Below are positions 51,975 through 60,573 of a stretch of DNA of 64,000 nt, in pieces. Both the position numbers and the translations under genes were made by a program. Every line of letters starts with the position of its first letter. Within the stretch, counting starts at the first letter, position 1. Below the pieces are notes generated by a model. That model worked only from the letters and a program-made list of their open reading frames with translations. It was not told where the DNA came from and did no database searches. The DNA comes from Arthrobacter methylotrophus (GTDB taxonomy: Bacteria; Actinomycetota; Actinomycetes; Actinomycetales; Micrococcaceae): the NCBI RefSeq assembly GCF_039539965.1, contig NZ_BAABED010000001.1:1550001-1614000 (forward strand). Reading direction: 5' to 3'.

Positions 51975-54433
51975 GGGTATGCTCCTGCGGGTTCGTGGGT
52001 GTATCCCTGCGCGGTGGCGTAGGAGGACATGTCGGCTTCGAAGTTGGGCAGCTTGACGATGAACGCGGACTGCCGGCGCTGGTCCACTTCGGAGCGGACC
52101 ACAACGTGGTATGGCTCGAGGTGTTGGATGTCTTCGGCGGTCCACTCGGCACTGGAGCCGACGTTCGCGGCGACCTCGGATGCGGTCAGCGGGTCCGTCT
52201 GGGCGAAAGAGATCAGCGTCGAGTAGGTGAGGATGTTGTTGCGCAAGGAAGGCGTGAGCTGCTCGGGCCGCTGCGTGGCGAGGATGGCCCGGATGCCGTA
52301 GGACCGGCCCTGGTCGCGGATCCACGCGATGATCTCCGGGGAGGTGCCGGCGAGGAGGGAGAGCTCGTCGGCGAAGATCGACACGGAGCGGCGGTCCTCC
52401 AGCCAGCCGGAGCAGGTGCGCTTGAGCGCGTTCTGCAGCGAGTACATCAGCAGCGAGGAGATCTGCTGGTTCTGTTCGTCATCAAGGAGGATGCCCGAGG
52501 GGGAGGACCCGGTGTTGATGACGACGGAGCGGTGGCCTTCCAGAATGTCAGCCCAGCTGACCTTCCTGCGCGACGGGGACCACCAGTCTTCCAGGATGAG
52601 CAGCTGTTCGAACTTGTTCCGGGGCGGTTCCAGGAACGGCCGGCGTGCGGATTCGGACCTGTCCTCGAAGAGGGAGGAGATGGCGATGTACGCGTGCTCC
52701 AGAACCTCGTCGGGCTCGCCGCGTTCGCGCAGTTTGATGCCGAGCGCCTTGATCCCGTTGGCGAGCTGTACAGCGATTTTGTCGGAGGTGCCGGCGAGCA
52801 GCTGGTACGCGTAGTAGAGCGGGGACATGCCGTGCTTGAGGATCCGGTCATCGCGGTCTTCGATGGAATCCAGGACGCGGGCGTCCACGGACAGGGCTGC
52901 GGTAAGGACCGAGACGATTGTCGGGAAGGACCGGACGCCGATCGCCTCGGCGCCGAAGGTGTACTTGAGCGCGTTGGTGAAGAAGACGGCCTTGGCCGCG
53001 TTGTCACCCGGGATGCCGAACAGATCGATCGCCGGGGTGCGGGCATCGGCGACGTCGATGGCGAGAACCTTGTCGCCCAGGGCGTGCGCCCATTGGATGT
53101 ACTTGGCGACGCCGTCGCCCTTGGACTCGAACGCGATGAGCGTGTTGTCCGTGCCGGGGTAGCCGGGCTTGCCGGCCGGGTTGACCCTTTCGAGGCAGTG
53201 CCAGCCGAACAGGGACCGGACCAGTTGGCTTTTTCCGCTGCCGGGTTTTCCGACCACTGCCACTCCGAAGAGCATGGCGGCCGCGGACAGGTGGGGTGAT
53301 CCGTCGTCGTTGCTGCCCAGCAGCGGGCCGATCTCCTGCAGCATCACCGGAGGCGTGGCGCGGGCCCGGGTCGCGGCAACACCGGAGACGGCGCCAGCGT
53401 GCGGGGAGACCATGCCGACGACCACATTGGGTCCGACCAGGAAGGTATCCGGCGCCAGGGGGTAGTCACCATCAGAGGCCGGCACGAACTTTTCGAACGG
53501 AACCTTCTCGCCGTTAATTGTCCGGCTGCCGCGGATGGTCTGCTCTTTCCTCGGCGGCCGGGGTTTCCCGCGGCGGGCCGCCGGCAGGGCAAACACCGGG
53601 GCGGCCAGGCGGTTGCGGAGCTTCGTTTCGGGGGAGGGGATGCGCCCGGTCAGGGAGGCCAGGCCGAGGACGGCGGCGACGCCGGAGAGCACGAACAGAA
53701 GCGGGGCCGCCATAGCCGGAATGTACTGGGCGTAAGCGGCGGGGATCATCGGCAGGCCGAACATGGTCGCCGCTGCGAGCAGCAGGCCGGCCGGAAGACC
53801 GAGCAGGAGACCGTGATGTTTCGGGGCGAACCGCACACCCGAGTCCAGGTCAAAACCGGGCAGGCCGGCGGTGACCTGGGAGAGCAGGGACGTCACTTCC
53901 TCCTTGGAGGAACCGCCCGCGGTGATGGAGACAGCGACCGCGGTCGGGGAGGTCGAGTGGTGCGTCGGAACCGCGGTGCCGAGACGGTTTCCCAGCCACG
54001 GCGTGTAGTGCTTCCGCTCCTTGTTGGAGGGCTTGCGCATCGTGACGGACACCCAGGAACCTTCCGGCATCGCGTTGGCCAGTAGCCGCGGAAGTTCGGT
54101 CGGGTCAATGCCGGCCTGGGTCTCTCGCAGCGCGGGGGAGGGCTTGTAGTTTAGCGTCCCGATGGCCGGGGTGTCGCCTAGATCCTCGGGCATCTGCGCT
54201 TCCTCGGCGCGTGCACCGACGGTGTGGGCCAGGTGCAGCGGGGCGTTCGTTCCGAGCGCGGCGGCCGGCAGGATCAGGTAACCGTTCAGCCCGGTCTTCT
54301 CGCGGCGGGTCAGGAGGGTCGCCTGGCCGTTGTTGGTCGCGGCGGACGCGAAGGTTCCGGCCCGCTGTGTGAAGGTTGTGGGGTTTGTGTCGATGCCGCC
54401 GGCTCGTGCCAGCCGGAAAATGCGTTGCTCCAT
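51968..54433 (-). CDS. VirD4/TraD-type coupling ATPase
   Basis: 821 aa. Two transmembrane helices (~230-275, GLPAGLLLAAATMFGLP and AAPLLFVLSGVAAVLG), then Walker A VGKPGSGKSQL (~393), Walker B SIFADELSLL (~686) and the ATQRPEQL sensor (~718) of type IV coupling/VirB4-like ATPases. Start 54433 because GCATGT (of CTACGCATGT) lies 8 nt upstream, as in the NERD operon. First gene of an operon with the replication-relaxation-like gene. Confidence 0.82.
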   Translation of the reverse strand: MEQRIFRLARAGGIDTNPTTFTQRAGTFASAATNNGQATLLTRREKTGLNGYLILPAAALGTNAPLHLAHTVGARAEEAQMPEDLGDTPAIGTLNYKPSPALRETQAGIDPTELPRLLANAMPEGSWVSVTMRKPSNKERKHYTPWLGNRLGTAVPTHHSTSPTAVAVSITAGGSSKEEVTSLLSQVTAGLPGFDLDSGVRFAPKHHGLLLGLPAGLLLAAATMFGLPMIPAAYAQYIPAMAAPLLFVLSGVAAVLGLASLTGRIPSPETKLRNRLAAPVFALPAARRGKPRPPRKEQTIRGSRTINGEKVPFEKFVPASDGDYPLAPDTFLVGPNVVVGMVSPHAGAVSGVAATRARATPPVMLQEIGPLLGSNDDGSPHLSAAAMLFGVAVVGKPGSGKSQLVRSLFGWHCLERVNPAGKPGYPGTDNTLIAFESKGDGVAKYIQWAHALGDKVLAIDVADARTPAIDLFGIPGDNAAKAVFFTNALKYTFGAEAIGVRSFPTIVSVLTAALSVDARVLDSIEDRDDRILKHGMSPLYYAYQLLAGTSDKIAVQLANGIKALGIKLRERGEPDEVLEHAYIAISSLFEDRSESARRPFLEPPRNKFEQLLILEDWWSPSRRKVSWADILEGHRSVVINTGSSPSGILLDDEQNQQISSLLMYSLQNALKRTCSGWLEDRRSVSIFADELSLLAGTSPEIIAWIRDQGRSYGIRAILATQRPEQLTPSLRNNILTYSTLISFAQTDPLTASEVAANVGSSAEWTAEDIQHLEPYHVVVRSEVDQRRQSAFIVKLPNFEADMSSYATAQGYTHEPAGAYPW

Positions 54434-54457
54434 ACCCTGGAACATGCGTAGTTTCAT

Positions 54458-56143
54458 GGGCGACGGCCCTACAGACCCGAATAGGCGGATTTAGGGCTTT
54501 TCACCGACTTTGACTCGCTGTAGAAATCCCCGAATCGCCCCGCGGGGCGGGAGGAACCGCGCGCCCGCTTCTGGCCTATAAAACTTGTGGTCGGCTGCGA
54601 ACATGTCTGACCGTCATGCGCAAGCGTTTTGGTATCTTCGAGGCGGCCTCGTGGCTTTGCTGCTTGTACTTCTTCTGTGTGCGGCTGCTTCTCGGAAGTG
54701 ACAGGCCTTTTCCGAATTTTCCCCAAAAACTTTTGGGGCCTCCCGTGTCGTCGTGTCCTCGCCAGTGTGTCGCCTGCGGCGGGCCTTTAACACGCCTGCG
54801 GCGGGCAGCGGGTGCCTGGTGGCTTTGGTTTGTTGGAAGCCGAATGTTTGTGGCGGGGTTTGGCCTGCGGCCGGCGGGTGGGTGTCTGGCACACATAGAG
54901 GGTGGGTGGAAGTTGTTGGCGTGGTGGGGGCTGCGCCCCGGTGGTGTGGGTGGCTGGGTTCCGGTGTTGGCTGACGGTGGGTGATGCCTGCGGCGCGGGG
55001 AATCGGACCGTCACGTTGTCCATGTTGGTGCACCGTAGCGGTGGACATATTGCTTCGCAATGGTTGATCCGCTGGACGATTTGTAACGCCGGTCCGCTTC
55101 TTCGCCGTGACAGCCGCTGGCGCGGGGCGCTGATGTCCACGACGTGCATCATGCCGTGAACAATTCGTCCACATGACGGGGCGCAGCCCTGAGATTCTCA
55201 GCGAGAAGCACGACGGAAACCCATCCGTTCACCGTCCGCCGCAGGCGCCATCACCGCCGGAACAAGACACCACGGATGGACCACCGTCCCGGGGCGAAGC
55301 CCCCGTGAAACACATCGTTGACCGCGCTGGAAGACGAATCGAAAAGCAAGGGGCGAAGCCCCTCGGGAAACATCACGACACCATACCGACAGGACCGACG
55401 CCGGCGAAGCATCTGCGCCGCAGGAGCAGGGGAAGTGGCGCAGCCACTGACAACGAACAACAATCCGTGAACCAGCACGCCAAACAATCCGGGCACCTGA
55501 CCGCCCGCCGCAGGCGCCACCACGGTGAACCAACAAACCAAGGAGGGACCACCCGGCCCAGGGCGGAGCCCTGAGAAAACCATGAAGTGCAACGGAACGA
55601 GGAACAGGTGACGCAGGAACCAGTCCGGCGCAGCGAAACGGGGACGCGGCGGAGCGCAGCGACAACGAAGGCCCCGGGGAGCGGGGAATGGACAAGGCCC
55701 CGCCGCGCAGCGGCAGAACCCCAGAAAGAACAACGAGTCGGGAGACGAGGTGGACAACACGGGCCGTGCGCAGCACGGGCGCGGAGCGAAGCGAAGCACG
55801 AACAACAGTAAGAGACGAAAAGATCAGCCGCGGCGAAAAACGTGCCGCGGAGCTCACGGCCGCCAGGCCGGGGGCTCGGGCCGCCAGGCCCAGAAGAACA
55901 CAAAGAAGAAACACAACGCGGAGAACACAACGATGGACTGGACGATGAACGAACCGGATCACGCCAAGGGCGAGGGGCGCAGCCCCGAGTCCTCTTAATA
56001 TGCCTGTCCAGCCGCTGCCACCAAAACTTTTCACACCGGGTCCACGGCTATCGCCGGCCCATCACACCGCACCACCTGACGGCGACGCGGGCAGGGAAGC
56101 CGAGAGGGCTATCGCCTGGGCGGCTGGGGCGGTGCGGATTTGG
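54458..56143. other. non-coding mini-hairpin region, candidate origin
   Basis: No frame here has a ribosome site or recognisable product; long minus-strand frames exist only because stops are rare. The right part (55180-56000) is strongly purine-rich on the + strand. Contains the mini-hairpin array and nested inverted repeats GTGGACAT/ATGTCCAC (55041-55048/55133-55140) and TGGACGATTTGT/ACAATTCGTCCA (55073-55084/55160-55171, 11 of 12). Position upstream of the coupling ATPase suits oriT. Confidence 0.6.
54771..55986. repeat. array of mini-hairpins with GNA triloops
   Basis: At least 15 short stems of 4-6 bp closed by C-G around a 3-nt loop. Left of 55062 the loop reads GNA on the minus strand (54771, 54793, 54862, 54927, 55049). 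Right of 55178 it reads GNA on the plus strand (55179, 55237, 55291, 55349, 55434, 55506, 55559, 55702, 55764, 55974). Loops are GCA, GAA or GGA; stems such as GGGGC-GCCCC and AGTGGC-GCCACT differ, so the structure, not the sequence, is kept. Confidence 0.8.
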
Positions 56144-56560
56144 TCAAAGGACCTTCACCGGGACGAGGTCATAGCTGTTGTCGCAGCCTCCGCGCGGCGG
56201 GGTGTGCTCGATGCCGTACAGATGATCCGAGATGGATCGGTCGGGCTTGGCGGCGACAACCCGGATCCGGAAGAGCGGCACGGCAGCGTTCTCGGGCTGG
56301 ACGAACGGCGTCGCCTGCGGAACCATCCACCGTCCGTTGCTGTCTCGGACGACCTTCACCTGATCGCAGCGGTCGTTGACTCCGAAGCAGGCGGACACGC
56401 TCGTGCCGGCTGGGAGCCCGGAGAGGTCAAGCTCGACCGGGCCCAGGTTGACGAAGCCGACGGCGGGGCAGACCGCCGGGGTGCAGCCGGACGCAGAAAG
56501 AGCCACCACCAGCGCCGGAAGCATCGCCAGCATTAGTCCTCGAAGTCCCCTCGTCTTCAT
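56144..56560 (-). CDS. small lipoprotein
   Basis: 138 aa. Signal MKTRGLRGLMLAMLPALVVALSASGC with lipid-anchored Cys ~26, then ~110 exported residues with three more Cys (PAVC, ACFG, DRC) and ending GGCDNSYDLVPVKVL. Function unknown. No clear ribosome site before ATG 56560. Confidence 0.7.
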   Translation of the reverse strand: MKTRGLRGLMLAMLPALVVALSASGCTPAVCPAVGFVNLGPVELDLSGLPAGTSVSACFGVNDRCDQVKVVRDSNGRWMVPQATPFVQPENAAVPLFRIRVVAAKPDRSISDHLYGIEHTPPRGGCDNSYDLVPVKVL

Positions 56561-56596
56561 GGCGTCAGAGTAACGCCGTCGGAAAGAAAACAGCAG

Positions 56597-56624
56597 AGCC
56601 CCGGCCATGGGCGTGACCGGGGCT
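56597..56624 (-). terminator. terminator after the 56-aa membrane gene
   Basis: AGCCCCGG pairs with CCGGGGCT around a 12-nt loop, 36 nt before the lipoprotein start and after the 56670 stop. Confidence 0.65.
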
Positions 56625-56669
56625 TTGTTTAGAAGTAGGGACGAGTGCGAGTTGGGCCTGGCGGAACGC

Positions 56670-56840
56670 TCAGACGCGGGGGGCGTCCTCCGCGGGGCTG
56701 GAGGTGTCGGGACATGGATCGGCAAGGGCTTCACGCCGGGTCGCGGACGTGCGCGCGAGAATCACGAACCTGATCAAGCGATAGGAGGCGACTCCAAGGA
56801 GAATCCCGACGAGAAAGTTGATGGCGAGGGTGATGGTCAT
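56670..56840 (-). CDS. 56-aa membrane protein
   Basis: Starts MTITLAINFLVGILLGVASYRL, one transmembrane helix, then a basic stretch (RFVILARTSATRR) and an acidic C-terminus ending APRV. The box CCGCACACA lies exactly 8 nt before ATG 56840, which is the main evidence that this short frame is a gene. Untagged; function unknown. Confidence 0.65.
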   Translation of the reverse strand: MTITLAINFLVGILLGVASYRLIRFVILARTSATRREALADPCPDTSSPAEDAPRV

Positions 56841-56919
56841 GCCACTCATGTGTGCGGACCGAGATGCTTCCGTCCCCGGTGCCTTCCGGTCGGAGACTTC
56901 ATGGCGGATGCCAGGCAGG

Positions 56920-57111
56920 TCAGCGGCCGGCGCGGTCCAGGGCTTCTTTGGCTTGGGCTATCGCCTGACGGGCCTGGCGCAGAGCTTCGGCCTGCTCGCG
57001 ATTCGGACCGGCGCCGTCGCGCCAGTCGGAACGGAGTTCATCCTCGACGTCGCCGAGCATGGCGAACGCGTTAGAGCGCATTTCATCGAAGGTCGGAAGC
57101 GTAGAAGACAT
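56920..57111 (-). CDS. small helical protein
   Basis: 63 aa, wholly helical: FDEMRSNAFAMLGDVEDELRSD then EQAEALRQARQAIAQAKEAL. AAAGGA lies 6 nt before ATG 57111. No tag, no box. Function unknown. Confidence 0.6.
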   Translation of the reverse strand: MSSTLPTFDEMRSNAFAMLGDVEDELRSDWRDGAGPNREQAEALRQARQAIAQAKEALDRAGR

Positions 57112-57215
57112 CAGGATCCTTTCATCGGTCACCGTACAGCGCCGGCTTTGGCCACCAGAGTACCGGCTCGGTGTCTTCCGTCGGGAGGTACGGGCTTTCG
57201 GCGACCTATCCTTAC

Positions 57216-57407
57216 TCAGGGATGCTCGGCGGTTTCCCGTTCGTCGGCGGTGTCTCCTTCGAGGGGGCACTCGGCGTCGCCTCGACTGCCGGGGTTACTT
57301 GCCGTGTCCTTGTTGCGTCTGGCAATCAATGTGGTCCACGCCAGCAGCACCAACAGCATGCCGGCGGTGATGGGGAGGGCGATCACGGATGAGCCGATGT
57401 TTGTCAT
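57216..57407 (-). CDS. small single-pass membrane protein
   Basis: 63 aa. One helix (SVIALPITAGMLLVLLAWTTLI), a basic stop-transfer (ARRNK) and an acidic tail ending TAEHP. GGAAGG lies 6 nt before ATG 57407. Unknown. Confidence 0.6.
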   Translation of the reverse strand: MTNIGSSVIALPITAGMLLVLLAWTTLIARRNKDTASNPGSRGDAECPLEGDTADERETAEHP

Positions 57408-57471
57408 TGCATGCCTTCCGGGAAAGAGAATGGCGGGCTCCACGGCAGGCCGGGTGCGGAGTCGATTGTCG

Positions 57472-58380
57472 TCATGTCCTTGAGCTGCTTTCGGCAAGGT
57501 GAAGGGTCGGGGTTACAACGCGGGACATGATGCTGACGCCGGTGTACTCGACGGCGCGGCCCAGGATGCGGTCCCTGCCGCTGGAGTCTTTGCCGTACAG
57601 CTCCTGCACGTGCGGGACGAGAATGCGGATCTTCACGCTCACACCCTGGACGCGCGTGAAGTCCTCGGCAGCGGCGAAGGCATCAGCGTAGGAGGTGAAC
57701 CGGGACCATGAATCGAAGCGGTTTCCTGGAAGTGGGATGCCGACGTCGAAGAACTCCCCGTCGCTGAGTTGCAACGGGAACGGGGCGATGTCCTGATTCG
57801 GATGGGCGGTCTGTGCGGTGGCAAGGTCCGGGTAGATCTTGCCACCGTTCTTGAAGACGGACTTGCCGACCGGCAAGTACACATCGCAGGTGCGTGCGGC
57901 GGTCGGGGACGGCACCGGGGTGGATTCGCGGATGGCGGCGTGGACCTTTGCGTCGGTGATGCCGAGCCGCGCCAGGACTCTCCCTGCAGTGGAGTCTTCG
58001 GCGCGGGTCAGTCCGGCGAGCAGGTGCTCGGGGCCGATGTGGTTGTCGCCGAGCATCATGGAGGCCCGCAGTGCGTACTCGAGGACCAGCTTCAAGTCCG
58101 GGGTGAATGGTACGTGGCCGGGGTTCGTGCCGGAGCCACGCTCCAGCTCGGGCATGGTCTGGTCGATGATGACCTCCGGGGTGGTGCCCAGGGCGGCGAT
58201 CACCGCAGCTGCCTTCGGGGAGATGCCTTGCCAGTTCTTCCAGTGCGGTTTCGGAGCTGGGTGGCCGGCGACTGCGAGGAGCAAGTGGCCTGTGCTGATG
58301 TGGTCCAGGCCGCGGTAGTCGGCGATGTCCTTGGACATCATGATGGCAGCACGTGCGGCGCCGTCGAATTTCTCAAACAC
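57472..58380 (-). CDS. Clp N-domain protein without ATPase, fused to a second domain
   Basis: 302 aa. Two Clp-N repeats (~1-145) with HISTGHLLLAV and NHIGPEHLLAGLTR, as at the front of ClpC/ClpA. No Walker motifs follow. The C-terminal ~130 residues (LSDGEFFDVGIPLPG, FTSYADAFAAAEDF, VKIRILVP) share a domain with 58941-59765 and 61893-62333. GTG start 58380 with AAAGGAG upstream, overlapping the previous stop. Confidence 0.82.
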   Translation of the reverse strand: MFEKFDGAARAAIMMSKDIADYRGLDHISTGHLLLAVAGHPAPKPHWKNWQGISPKAAAVIAALGTTPEVIIDQTMPELERGSGTNPGHVPFTPDLKLVLEYALRASMMLGDNHIGPEHLLAGLTRAEDSTAGRVLARLGITDAKVHAAIRESTPVPSPTAARTCDVYLPVGKSVFKNGGKIYPDLATAQTAHPNQDIAPFPLQLSDGEFFDVGIPLPGNRFDSWSRFTSYADAFAAAEDFTRVQGVSVKIRILVPHVQELYGKDSSGRDRILGRAVEYTGVSIMSRVVTPTLHLAESSSRT

Positions 58381-58870
58381 TGGTGGACTCCTTTACGGGT
58401 ACGGCACTGCGGACCTTCGCGGGGAACAGGTCGTCACCGAGGTCGGCGGTGCGGACCGGGGCTTCCAGGAACCGGGTCCAGATGGTGCCGGCTTCGTCGG
58501 TGTCTTTGCGGAGCGAGTACCCGGCGCGGGTGAGGATGACGGTGCCGTCCGGGAGGGTGTCGGCTTCGTCGCTGTCCTGGACGGATCGGACCGGTACAGG
58601 TTCGCCCAAGGAGAGTTCGATGGCGGTTTCCGCTTCCGCGTCGCCGATGACCAGGTGGTGTCCGCCGACCGGGTAGGACCCGAAGCCTTCGACAACGGCG
58701 ACGGTCCAGCCGCCGCCTTTGCGTTCCTCGAATGGAACAACGACGAGGCCGCTGGAGGGCAGCAGCAGCATGAGGCCGCGGGCTTCGTGCGAGTAGCGCT
58801 GCTTCGGGAGCAGGGCGCAGTAGTCGTTGGTGGAGATGCCGTTGGCGCGGGGATCAGGTGTGTGACTCAT
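58373..58870 (-). CDS. hypothetical protein, box-preceded
   Basis: 165 aa. Beta-rich middle (GLMLLLPSSGLVVVPFEERKGGGWTVAVV, GSYPVGGHHLVIGDAEAET), no recognised family and no GGQF tag. The box CCGCACACA is 8 nt before ATG 58870. Its stop overlaps the GTG of the Clp-N gene, so the two are co-translated; may work with that protein. Confidence 0.65.
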   Translation of the reverse strand: MSHTPDPRANGISTNDYCALLPKQRYSHEARGLMLLLPSSGLVVVPFEERKGGGWTVAVVEGFGSYPVGGHHLVIGDAEAETAIELSLGEPVPVRSVQDSDEADTLPDGTVILTRAGYSLRKDTDEAGTIWTRFLEAPVRTADLGDDLFPAKVRSAVPVKESTSV

Positions 58871-58895
58871 GTTCCCAATGTGTGCGGAACACAGC

Positions 58896-58924
58896 GACGC
58901 CCTCACCACAACGGCAAGGGCGTC
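58896..58924 (-). terminator. intercistronic hairpin
   Basis: GACGCCCT pairs with AGGGCGTC around a 13-nt loop, 26 nt before the 58870 start. Confidence 0.5.
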
Positions 58925-58940
58925 GGATCTGTGAGTCGTG

Positions 58941-59765
58941 CTAGTCCAAGACGGTGATGCGGGATTCAAGCGAGACGGGTTCCCAGACGATGGTCTCTGC
59001 GAGGGTCACCTCGATGCCCTCTGCGGTCTCGGCGGTGACGGCTTTGACCAGCGGGGCGACGATGCAGACGTTGGCGCCGGCGGCGGCCGCTGCATTCCGC
59101 GCACGGTTGTAGTCCAGGTGTCGGCCGGCCTCGGTCACGGGAAGCCTGCCGCCGTTGACGGCGATGAAGTATTCGCCGCGTTCGAGTCCGAAGCGGATCT
59201 CGTGAACTTCCTGGTGGAAGGCGGTGGTCGCGTCGGCGACGGCTTCCTCCGCGGTTTCCCGGAGCGGGTTCGCGTCGTACTGTCCGTCTTTTGAGACGGC
59301 GGTGAAGCCGTGGAAGATTGTCCCGCCCGTGTAAGTCCTGGCGAAGTGGGCGCCGACGCGCCGGCGGACGTCAGAGGGTTCGACGCCGAGCGCAGCCAAG
59401 GCGCGGGAACCGACGCTTTTCTCCTCCGCGATGAGCGCCAGGACGAGGTGCTCAGGGCCAATGTAATCATGGCCGGCTTCCAACGAGACGCGCAGTGCGG
59501 ACTGCAGGACTTCTTTGGCGCGGGGCGTGAACGGACTGTGCCCGGAGGGTGTGACCTGGCCGCGGCCGATGATCTCGACGATCCTGTCGGTGGCCGCCTC
59601 ATAGGTGACCCCCAGCTCAGCGAGGGCCTTGCCGACGACGCCGCGGTCAAGAATCAGCGCCTGGAGCAGGTGCTCGGAGCCGATGTAGTTGTGGTTGAGC
59701 GCACGCGACTCGCGCTGGGCGAGGACGACAATGTTGCGGGCGGCCTCGGTGAAGCGTTCAAACAT
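58941..59765 (-). CDS. Clp N-domain protein without ATPase, fused to a second domain
   Basis: 274 aa. Clp-N repeats: FTEAARNIVVLAQRESRALNH with YIGSEHLLQALIL, then HDYIGPEHLVLALIAEE. This is the closest copy to a host ClpC N-terminus. The C-terminal domain (LERGEYFIAVNGGRLP, RNAAAAAGANVCIVAP, IVWEPVSLESRITVLD) is the same as in 57472-58380. AGGAGG site before ATG 59765, overlapping the previous stop. Confidence 0.82.
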   Translation of the reverse strand: MFERFTEAARNIVVLAQRESRALNHNYIGSEHLLQALILDRGVVGKALAELGVTYEAATDRIVEIIGRGQVTPSGHSPFTPRAKEVLQSALRVSLEAGHDYIGPEHLVLALIAEEKSVGSRALAALGVEPSDVRRRVGAHFARTYTGGTIFHGFTAVSKDGQYDANPLRETAEEAVADATTAFHQEVHEIRFGLERGEYFIAVNGGRLPVTEAGRHLDYNRARNAAAAAGANVCIVAPLVKAVTAETAEGIEVTLAETIVWEPVSLESRITVLD

Positions 59766-59988
59766 CTGCTTCCTCCTGAATCTGGTCTTCTGTGTGTTCG
59801 AGCCAGTCGCGGATGGCTTGCTCGGTGTGCCAGCCGCCGGTGTAGCTTTCGTCGTTGCCGCGCACGTAGTCGTAGAGCTTGGGGTAGCCGGCTGGGCCGT
59901 CGAACTCCACCAGATACAGGGTGGTGTTCCCACAGGATTTGTACGCGGAGCAGCACCAGCGCTTGATGGTTTTGGGAAGGTCAGCCAT
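59758..59988 (-). CDS. small Cys-containing protein
   Basis: 76 aa. RWCCSAYKSCGNTTLYLVEF near the N-terminus (CC...C), then YDYVRGNDESYTGGWHTEQAIRDWLEH. AAAGGA lies 9 nt before ATG 59988. Co-translated with the Clp-N gene 58941-59765 by overlap. Possible small zinc-binding partner; function unknown. Confidence 0.6.
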   Translation of the reverse strand: MADLPKTIKRWCCSAYKSCGNTTLYLVEFDGPAGYPKLYDYVRGNDESYTGGWHTEQAIRDWLEHTEDQIQEEADV

Positions 59989-60006
59989 GCCGTTTTCCTT
60001 TCCGGG

Positions 60007-60495
60007 TCAGGCGGAGAGCACGAAGCGCGGCTCAGGTCCGGCCTCCGGCGCGTCCGGTGCGGTCATCAGCTCGGTGAGGCTCTGGTTGATCGCTTCCAGG
60101 GTCGCACCGCAGGCGGTGATGGACTCGTGGGCGACCGGCACTGTGGACGTGTCGCCCGCGAGCAGGGCGTGGAGGATGTGCCCGGGGTTGATGTAGTTCA
60201 CTCCGTAGCCCAGGGCGCTGCGAAGAGCGTTCTGCAGGACGAGCCGGGACGCGGGCAGGAACGGGATGTGTCCGGGGACAGGGGCGAACCCTTCGCCGAT
60301 GAGTTCGACGATGTGTCCGCGGGCTGCATCGCGTGTGACGTCGTGTCCCGTGAGGGCCTGGCCGGCCGGTCCCTTGTCGCCGGTGAGGGCGAGCAGCAGG
60401 TGCTCGGTGCCGACAAAGTCGTGATTGAGCATCCGTGCCTCTTCCTGGGCGAGGACGACGGTGCGGCGGGCTGAGTCAGTGAAGCGTTCAAACAT
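60007..60495 (-). CDS. Clp N-domain-only protein
   Basis: 162 aa, Clp-N pair alone (DSARRTVVLAQEEARMLNH with FVGTEHLLLALTG, then NYINPGHILHALLAG), with short helical tail. ATG 60495 has GAAGGA 6 nt upstream. An in-frame ATG 42 nt upstream (60537) lies within a box whose start-position codon is AAC, so the upstream start may be relic. Confidence 0.8.
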   Translation of the reverse strand: MFERFTDSARRTVVLAQEEARMLNHDFVGTEHLLLALTGDKGPAGQALTGHDVTRDAARGHIVELIGEGFAPVPGHIPFLPASRLVLQNALRSALGYGVNYINPGHILHALLAGDTSTVPVAHESITACGATLEAINQSLTELMTAPDAPEAGPEPRFVLSA

Positions 60496-60573
60496 GGCGG
60501 ATCCTTCGGGCCGGAGGGTGTCTTCGTTGCCTGCCATGTGTGCGGCACCGACGGAAGCCCTGCCCGCGGCCGC

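Noticed and set aside
54771..55986. CRISPR array
   Set aside because: No repeated unit of 24-40 bp and no regular spacers; only short self-complementary stems of varying sequence recur.
55198..56034. Long minus-strand frame (278 codons) in the hairpin region
   Set aside because: Arg/Ala/Leu/Val-rich low-complexity product, no ribosome site, and absence of stops explained by the purine bias of the other strand.
56000..56536. Plus-strand frame opposite the small lipoprotein
   Set aside because: The minus strand has a clear lipoprotein signal and Cys pattern; the plus frame is its shadow.
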